Part shown: positions 56,600 to 64,000 of the stretch, piece by piece
Layout: every line of letters begins with the position of its first letter
Numbering within the stretch: position 1 is the first letter of the stretch
Origin: Ascaphus truei
Taxonomy: Eukaryota; Chordata; Amphibia; Anura; Ascaphidae
Assembly (NCBI GenBank): GCA_036426205.1
Contig: CM071568.1
Coordinates: 219,711,216-219,775,215 of the forward strand
Direction of reading: 5' to 3'
DNA: 64,000 bases
The notes under the pieces: generated by a model
Databases searched by the model: none
The model's input: only the letters and a program-made list of their open reading frames with translations
Told to the model about the DNA's origin: nothing
Position numbers and translations under genes: made by a program

Positions 56600-59500
56600 T
56601 TTTTAACTTCACCACTTCGCAGTTCACATGAACTCCTCTCTTACCTGCGCCCTCTGTCACCACACAGTTATGCCGCCTGCCACTAAAAAAACAACCCCTA
56701 CAAATCACACCTCAACATTCTCTTTCTGTCCATGGCTTCTCCCCTTGCTTCTGGGATATCTCTCCAATCTGGTCCCGCCTTATTTCTACTTGCTCTCGTT
56801 CCTCGCCTTCCACATGCAACTTCTACTCCTCTGGTTTGTCAACCCCTCTAACCTCATACCCATCCCCTGCCACCCTCCCCCTCCCTCTCTCCCTTCTCCT
56901 GTTGCACTTGGAATGCTCGCTCCCTCTAACAGAGTCCCTCTGTGCATGACTTCTTTCTCTCTCACTCCCTGCTTCTCTTTGCTATAACTGAGACCTGGCT
57001 CACTCAGTCTGACTCTGCTCTGGAAGCTGCCCTCTCCTACGGTGGCCTTCCTTCTCCCCCACTCCACGCCCTGATGGCAGGGGTGGAGGCGTGGGGCTCC
57101 GCTCTCCTCTCTCTGCCGTTACAGAAAGTTTCTACTCCCCCCTCTCTTGCTTTTCCCTCCTTCGAGGCTCACACAGTCCAGATCTTCCTCCTCTCCCGGT
57201 CCATGGTGGCGGTCATCTATCGCCCACCTTCCTCTACTCATCCCCCTTCTGCCTTTCTCTCTCACTTTGAATCCTGGCTCTCTTCTTTCTCCTCAGACTC
57301 CCTGTTCTTCTCCTTGGGGACTTCAATTGCCACATTGATGACCCTCTCTCCCTTGGGCTTCCCGCTTTCTTCTCTCTAACCTCTCTTTTGGCCTTCAACA
57401 GTGGACTGCGCAGCCAGCACCACAAGATGGCCACTACTTAGACCGGTTTTCATACTAAAATCTCTCTCTCTCTCCGACTTCTCTTCATTCCCCTTTTCCT
57501 CTCTCTGACCATCACCTCATCTCATTTTCTCTCTCATCGTCTCCCCGTTCCTCCATCTCCATCCCATCGCGCCTCGTTTTTGCAGAAACCTGCACTCTCA
57601 TTACCTACCAGCTCTTGATTCCACTTTACTACGCTCCCTCTCTCCTCTCTCAGTTCCACTTCAACCCTGACAACCTGGTCAGGAACTACAACTCTGCCTT
57701 ATCTTCCTCTCTTGATCTCTTCATGCCCACTTTCTCTCTTACCTGCCGTCCTCGCCTTCTAACCCCAGACCCGCTAAACTCCCACACACGCATGCTGCGT
57801 TCTCCACTCGTTCCTCTGAACGCCTCTGGAGGAAATCTCATAACGCTCGCAGACTTCTTCACTACAAATTTATGCTATCCTGTTTCAACTTTTGCCACTC
57901 TGCCCTCTTCAGCTAAAAAACAACCTACTTTTCATCACAATCAACACCACAAGTCTAACCCCGCCGTCTCTTTCTGTCTTTGACTCTCTACTCAGACCCA
58001 CCTCAGCTGCCTCCTCTTCTTCATCCATCTCACCATCAGGACTTTGCTGACTTTTTTAAGAAAAGGTGAGTCCATACGGCAGAACACTCCCATCTGTTGC
58101 CTCCTCCCATCCAACAGCTTCCCAACTCTCTCCGTTCTTTCTTGACTCTTTTCCTGCTATCTCGGAGGAGGATGTATCACTGCTTATCTCTTCCCTTCGC
58201 CCTCTACCACTTGCCCATTGACCCCATTCCTCCCATCTCCTAAAACCTCTGCTCTTCTATAATCCCTATGCTCACACAGATCTTTAACTCTTCCCTCTAC
58301 TCGTGGTACCTTCCTTCATCCTTCAAGCATGCAACCGTTTATACCATTACTCAAAACAGCAAGCTTGACCCTACCTGTCCTTCTAAAACTATCGACCTGT
58401 TCCCCTCCTGCCTTTTGCCTCCAAAACTCCTTGAACGTCTTGTATTCCAGTCTTCTCTCGATTGCTACACTTTTCTCACACCTATTCTGTACAGACCCTC
58501 TACAATCTGGCTTCCGCACTGCTCACTCGTCTGAAACAGCCCTCACTAAATAATAACTGACGACCATCCACGCTGCCAAAGACGAGGTCATTACACCTGC
58601 TCATATTACTCGACCTCTCTGCAGCATTCGACAGCGTGGACCACCCTTCTCCTTCACATTCTCCATACTCTTGGTATTCGAAAAAAGTTTATCCTGGATC
58701 TCCCTAACCTCTCCCCACTCTACTTTTCATTGTCCCTCTTTTGCTAACACACCTCCTCCTCCTCTATTGATCTCCTCTGGGGGGTACCCCCAGGGTCCTG
58801 GTCCGGGGACCCTGTCTCTTTCTCTCTTAACACAACTCTCTCTAGGGTACCTAATCAGCCACATCTTTTGGGTTTTAATCACACCCCTTGCTGACGACAC
58901 ACAAATTACCTTTCAACCCCTGACCTTACACTCTGCTTATACGACCAAAGTTTCTGAATCTGCCTCTCTGGAATATCATCCGGTATGGCCATCCGCCGCA
59001 CTGAACCTGAACATGGCAAAAACAGATCCTTATACTACTAACCGTCCCAACCTGGCCCTACTAACTCCTTCCACTTGCTATTGGAAATACGATCATTCAC
59101 CCCGTAGCCCAAGCACGCTGCCTAGGGGTCACACTTGATTCCTCCACTCCTTCTCCTCTCATATTCAAAACTTTTCTAAACTTGTCGCTTTTTCCTCCGC
59201 AATCATCACAAAGATCGCCCTCCTCGTTACTCAACTGCTAAAACTCTGACTTCAGGCCCTCATCTCTCCTGTCTCGATTACTGCAACATCCTGCTGTCCG
59301 GCCTTCCTCCCTCTCCCTGTCTCCCCTACAATCTATCCTAAACACTGCTGGCCGAATCACTCTACTCTTCCTAACATCTGTCTCACGCTCTCCCCTGCTG
59401 AATCACTCTCCTGGCTTCCGATTAATCGCGTATCCACACTCTCAATTCTACTGCTACTTTTAAAGCTTTACATTGCTTCTGTCTTGCTCTCCTCATTACA

Positions 59501-60025
59501 TCTAGCCCTAAGTTCTCGCTATGCACCATCACGACTCTTGCGTTCTTCTCAAGGATTTCTTCTTTTCTACCCCCTTTGTATCTAAAGCTCTCTCCCCCTC
59601 CCTAACCTTTCTCACTTTCTCTGTGCCCCCACAACTCTGGAATGCTCTCCCCTCAATACCCGACAGCACCCTCCTCCGCTATCCACCTTTAACCCCACCT
59701 TAAGACACATTCTTAGAATCATGAGTAGCACTGGGATATCATGGACACATGACACAAAGCTTGGCCTCCTGCAGACGCCACTACTATTATTTCCCTCCTA
59801 CTGTCTCTGTACTGTTCTCCCTCTACCTACCAATAGATTGTAAGCTCCTCGGAGCAGGGACTCCTTCCTTAAGTTTTACTTTTACAGTATGTCTGAAGCA
59901 CTTATTCCCATATGTGTTTATTTATATTTCCTATTTATATGACATGTATTACTACTGTGAAGCGCTATGTAACTTTTAATGTGCGCATAACCAAAAATAC
60001 TCATACATACATACATACTTGAGGA
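56600..60025 (+). mobile_element. L2-type LINE with endonuclease, RT and tail, decayed
   Basis: Endonuclease pieces: AITETWLTQSD (56975-57010), MVAVIYRPPSSTHP (57204-57245) and a broken GDFN (near 57318). RT: VIPLLKTASLTLP near 58335, LLDLSAAFDSVDH (about 58605-58643), a degenerate GVPPGSVL region (58780-58815) and the ADDTQI piece (58885-58905). The 3' tail (59830-60020) has TGTAAGCTCCTCGGAGCAGG, a decayed AATAAA position and (CATA)n. Many frameshifts. It is the same family as 2411-4142 but longer, covering most of ORF2. Confidence 0.88.
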
Positions 60026-61094
60026 CAGGGTGTAAGAAATCTTTTTACAAACTGCTAAATTTTCTTTGTAAAAATATTACACTAACAACTTTAACATACA
60101 ATGCTGCTCGGTTATTTTAACCCTTATTATTCTTTCATTCTAAATCATTAACATCAAGAGTGACCAACAACACTTCACTCCCACGACATGTATATTATGA
60201 TCCCATCAAACTAGTTACTTTTCTAAGGCAAAAACAAACAAAAAACATTATAGTAATGTCCCCTTTTCTTTTCAGTGCACGTATTAATGCATTCATTTCT
60301 TAAAAACCTCCTTTTAAGTTTTTAAATTCAGCCATTTCTTCCTAGGTTATAATTAACTTCCATTCTCACTCCAGACATGAAACTCCTGTGACCATTCAGT
60401 GAAAGGTAGGGAGGATGGCTACTAGTATTCAGCTATTTTCAAAACAGAGAGACAACTGAATTACTTTTTGGTTTCCTGATATGCTTCTTTGCCTTTTCCC
60501 TTTCCTTTTTCTTCTTTTCAATATACTGTACTTTGTGCCACTATAATATCCATTTATTTTCATCTTATTACCATAAAGTCTACACATAATCCCCAGGGGG
60601 GGACCCTTTTGCCGGTGAACGAGAGTGTAGTTTTCCCATAATTCTCCTATATTTACCCCGATCAACGTTAGTTGATCGTGTATCAATAAGGTGCCCACCA
60701 TTTGGGTATATATACGTAGAATATAGAGTTAGAACCTTTGATACTCAACAAATAGTCCGAGTGTGACAGCCCCCTGCTGTCCCTTAAAAATTGTTCTCTT
60801 CTTCCCAATGTGAGTATCCACTTATTATTATACCTTCCGGACCCTACAATGTCCTGCTGTTGGCGGCACACGTTAACCTGACTTTATGGCATAACGTAAC
60901 ACACACATATGATCTATCAGATGATATTGACTCACTGATACTGAGAGTCTCGTCACTCAGAAGGCTTTACCCATAAAGATCACTCAAACAATTTATTCTA
61001 ATGATTTTTTTGTTAAAAAGGATAAAGCCATACCTGATTCCAAGTGCGCACATTTGAGTCGATCAGCGCCAGTCCTTCCGTCCGGGTGCCTATT
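60026..61094 (-). other. Possible retroviral leader/gag-side remnant, not resolved
   Basis: On the minus strand, downstream of a primer-binding-site-like sequence (about 61128-61100), are short frames (60683-60871 and 60429-60701) without recognisable matrix or capsid motifs. Position suggests the leader and 5' gag of an antisense endogenous retrovirus, but sequence evidence is lacking. No other feature seen. Confidence 0.3.
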
Positions 61095-61175
61095 CCGAGT
61101 GTTTGAATCCCCTATTCGGCGCCATCTGTGAAAGCGTAGAAATAATCATAATCAAGGGTTCAAAATCATAGTGAT
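61095..61175 (-). repeat. ERV LTR end plus primer-binding site
   Basis: On the minus strand the last ~45 bp of the LTR family at 32411-33022 (ending CGCTTTCACA) are followed after two bases by TGGCGCCGAATAGGGG (about 61126-61111). The latter matches a lysine-tRNA primer-binding site (TGGCGCCCGAACAGGGAC) with one gap and one change. So the 5' LTR edge of an ERV of the same family lies here; the rest of the LTR is missing above 61175. Confidence 0.65.
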
Positions 61176-61379
61176 TTTGACGTGGCTGCTTGTACTATGG
61201 TGTAAGTTAAATGCATTTTCTTTCCTTGGCATCAAGTGCACCACCTTTCTTTTCTGTTTTGCTTTTGTGCTAGGCCCGCGATATTTTTGTTTCCTTTATC
61301 TGACAACTTTACTAACCTTTATTTGGGTTGTCCTGAGGTCCGTCAGTCATAATGGCAGGTATAGTTAATGTTAAACACA

Positions 61380-62111
61380 GTTTGATGTTACACAGCCATG
61401 GGCAGTCTCTGTTAAAAAGGAACAGGGTGTTTCCTTCATGCATACCATCCAGGGTAGATTATACCATGGTATGGAGGGGGGGGGGGTTAAAGTAAGTGAT
61501 ACTGAATGTCATTTATTTTGCAGAGTAAAGACAAGCATTGGGATGTTTGTGAAAGGTACTGTTTTTTTGGGCTTGCTATAGAAAATGTTATGTTGTGTGA
61601 AGTGTATTATGTTTGCTAATTGTGTAAGTTTTGGGAGACAACTCCCCTGTGTGGTTTACTTTATTTGGTTTTGTCCTAATTAACCAGTAATAAAAGGGAG
61701 GGGGGTTCTTTCCCTGGGGCTCCTTCTGCACTCCTTGTTGCTGCTATGTGATATGAGGTTGTGCCCTTCTGCAATCCTTGTTGCTGCTATGTGATATGAG
61801 GTTGTTCCCTTCTGCACTCCTTGTTGCTGCTATGTGATATGAGGTTGTTTCCTTGCTGCACTCCTTGTTGCTGCTATGTCATATGAGGGTGTCTGTGGAA
61901 CTTCAGTGAAAGGATGCAAACTTTCTAATGCAGATATTGCTGGCTAGTCTGTGGCTGGAGACATCACGTTGGGGGAACTGGTTGTTGTACACCTGAATGT
62001 GGAATACCTAATAAAAAGAAGGTTCAGAGAACAGAAAAGCCTCTTTCATTCTACCCAGGGTCTGATGCTGCTGCTTCTTTAAATAAAAAGTCTGGTACTC
62101 AACCTTTCACA
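61380..62111 (+). repeat. LTR of the SCAN-Gag element (left edge approximate)
   Basis: Ends ...CCTTTCACA at 62111, two bases before TGGTGTTAGAAGTGGGA (62114-62130), a primer-binding-site-like sequence. It contains a TATA-like TAATAAAAGGG near 61687, a four-unit tandem repeat (61725-61895) and AATAAA signals near 62010 and 62083. The start is not certain; a TGTTACACAG at 61385 is one candidate. Confidence 0.6.
61725..61895 (+). repeat. ~47-50 bp tandem repeat, four units
   Basis: Units contain CTCCTTGTTGCTGCTATG, TGATATGAGGTTGT and CCCTTCTGCA, starting near 61730, 61777, 61824 and 61859. The last unit has GTCATATGAGGGTG. It lies within the LTR downstream of the TATA-like box, so it is transcribed leader or R/U5 sequence. 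Confidence 0.75.
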
Positions 62112-62171
62112 TATGGTGTTAGAAGTGGGATAATTGATGCTGTATCCAACATCTAAACCCTATGGTCCCTG

Positions 62172-63120
62172 ATGAAAAGAACACAAAGGAAGGTAGCAGC
62201 TCGGCCTAACAGACAAAGATATCCAGGTGTCCTGACCAGACAAGGGCTGATCGAGCAGAGGAGATTGGTGCAGGGCGTGGAGGTACTTATGAAGGATGAC
62301 GAGGGATTGGAGGCCCCTGAGGACACTGGGGACGTTGGAGCCAAGCCCAAGACTCATACAGTGGAAGCAGTTAAGACTGGGGTGGAAGGAAAGGAGGACC
62401 TTCTGAAGTGGCTGGTGGTCCAACAGGCAGAACAAGAGCAGTGGCGACAGGAGATGGAAGAGAGACGGCAGAGGGAACTAGAGAACCGCCGTGAGGAACA
62501 GGAGTGGCACTGGGCCAAACAAGTAGAGCAACAGGAGAGATGGATGGATGATATGCAGCGGCAACAGACGCACCAGATGACGGACTAGGTGAAGCTCCTT
62601 CATACAGGAACCATAGCACCGGCACCTGGGCCTATCATCCTCAAAGAGATCCGTTTAAATAAACTGAGCCCTGAGGATGACATTGAAGCTTTTCTCGTCA
62701 TGTTTGAGAGGGTGGCCAGAGCCAGTTAGTGGCCAAGATCACAATGGGTAATGAGGCTAGTGCCCACACTGACCGGGAAGGCTCAGATGGCCTACAGTGC
62801 TCTAAGTCCAGGGGATGCCGAAGACTACGAGATGGTGAAAGAGGCCATTTACAGGCGATATAACATCAACCCGGAGACGTTAAGGCAAAGATTCCGCAAC
62901 CTCCGCTAAAATCATTCAGAAGGACCACGGGAGACTTACACCAAATTGATGGATCTTATGAATAAGTGGATTAAGCCGACCGAGAAGACAAAAGAGGACA
63001 TTTTGGAGCTATTTGTCCTTGAGCAGTTCCTGGAGATTCTGCCACAAGGTGCGCGACTGTGGGTAAGGAACATCGACCCAAAACTGGGGATAAAGCTATA
63101 GAGTGGCTAGAAACCAGGGG
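62172..63120 (+). pseudogene. LTR-retrotransposon Gag with SCAN-like capsid domain
   Basis: The first open piece (62172-62588, 138 codons) is a basic start and then a Glu/Gln/Arg-rich coiled coil (EQEQWRQEMEERRQRELENR). Past a TAG the frame reads DDIEAFLVMFERVARAS, PTLTGKAQMAYSALS and a block matching the SCAN domain: GPRETYTKLMDLMNKWIKP, EDILELFVLEQFLEILP and ARLWVRNIDP (62925-63080). SCAN domains of vertebrate zinc-finger proteins are known to derive from Gag capsids of Gmr1-like Ty3/gypsy elements; this looks like such a Gag. Several stops and frameshifts (62588, ~62730, ~62908). No protease or RT follows before the PLE-like sequence. Confidence 0.8.
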
Positions 63121-63179
63121 AAAGGGAAAAGAGAGGGAGAAGGGAAAGGGATAAGGAAAGCTCCCGCATCAGCTAAAGT

Positions 63180-64000
63180 AGAGTGGGTAATGGGTAGATA
63201 GTCAAAGATCATATACAGGTGCAAAAGGGGACAAGGGATAATGCAAACAAACAAACAAACAAACAAAAGATTCCCCCTTGAATGCACTCTGATAGATCAA
63301 TAAGTAATGATGGAGTATATTAAAATCCTTTTAATCAATAATAAAATAGTAGTTGTACAGAGGGGTGTGGTACAAAAATCCAGGGCAACCCCCTAATGAC
63401 ATACCAAATAATCTTCCTAAATAATTAAATACGGAAGGAGGCTGAAAGAGTCACTGCATCCAATCACATCGGTATAATTGCCACAGTATACATTAATGAA
63501 TTCCTACAGAACTGAGTGCTAGCCTATGGTAAGGCTGCACTTTTGTCTAAAAAATCACCAGTCTCTAATGAAATAAGGCTGCTGATGCTAAATCTGGAGG
63601 AAATGGATACCATGGCAGTAATGTAAAATACCAAAACAGGCTGACTGTAATAATTAGCCTGTCAAACCTATTGTGATGATGTAGATCAAAAGACAGCGTG
63701 AATATCACACTACAGACACAATCAGATCAATATGTATGGTTAGCATAATAAAATAGAGAAAAAACACCTAGCAAAAATATATAGTCCTGGAGAGGGCTAG
63801 CACAAAGTGTGCATATGTAGTGCCCTGAGGAACGGTTCGCCGACCGTATCAAGTTATAGCCTCATAAACAGAAAACTATATATACACTTGCTTTTGTATG
63901 AAAAGAAATGTATGAGATAGCAACATATATCAAAGGAATAGCTAGTGTCCTCCATTGAACTGAAACACTGAGTATGTGTCTCACAGGGAGTATATGTACT
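63180..64000. mobile_element. PLE-like terminal repeat fragment, runs off the window
   Basis: Non-coding and AT-rich with an (AAAC)n run at 63243-63267. At 63825-63847 lies CTGAGGA (fits CUGANGA) followed by the perfect helix ACGGT/ACCGT, the layout of a hammerhead stem II; the expected GAAA is changed to ATCAAG. A PLE pseudo-LTR or derivative is inferred from this motif only. Confidence 0.4.

Noticed and set aside
61725..61895. CRISPR-like array
   Set aside because: Units are adjacent without unique spacers and lie in a eukaryotic LTR; it is a simple tandem repeat.

Overview
This window is vertebrate repeat-rich intergenic or intronic DNA, with essentially no intact host gene. The mix points to an amphibian, most likely a frog: a Tx1-clade LINE (a family first described in Xenopus), L1 and L2 LINEs, GIY-YIG Penelope-like elements (PLEs), Ty3/gypsy elements including one with a SCAN-like Gag, hAT-type MITEs and an endogenous retrovirus. 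The species is an inference; no single-copy gene fixes it. No tRNA, rRNA or CRISPR was seen. The only possible host coding sequence is a coiled-coil terminal exon (29118-29501) and its broken duplicate near 18000. Layout: 1-2410 is the 3' end of a Ty3/gypsy chromovirus (integrase, chromodomain, LTR) with a second gypsy solo LTR nested in its LTR. 2411-4142 is a truncated L2 and 4143-8700 holds decayed L1 pieces, one split by a PLE-like insertion. 9173-30676 is one ~10.4-11.1 kb segment present twice in tandem. Each unit holds an L1 3' end, a reversed gypsy LTR with a hairpin-type insertion, a reversed Tx1 3' fragment, a whole PLE, the coiled-coil exon and a hAT MITE. Many differences between the two units are one-base indels, and part of unit 2 (about 22240-23760) reads like uncorrected sequence, so assembly error must be considered. 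30677-33960 is unassigned DNA and then an antisense retroviral env remnant with its LTR. 34020-41935 is a second PLE split by a full-length antisense L1 that has a 15-bp target duplication. 42560-50165 is a nearly complete Tx1 LINE with an unusual repeat-bearing ORF1. 50165-52708 is a gypsy LTR (interrupted by a near-perfect foldback element) followed by gag and protease. 52709-56600 holds a PLE-type tail, a solo LTR, an AT hairpin and a MITE. 56600-60025 is a longer L2. 61095-63120 holds an ERV LTR/primer-site scrap and an LTR element with a SCAN-like Gag, followed by a PLE-like tail to the end. The most interesting signal is catalytic RNA. The PLE terminal repeats carry a hammerhead ribozyme motif with conserved core and two-part stem I (28382-28437 on + and 12564-12619 on -). 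At least four other places hold decayed versions of the same core next to PLE-like sequence. Hammerheads in PLEs are established knowledge. The number of independent fossils in one window, and the link to hairpin insertions with long target duplications, deserve a second look.
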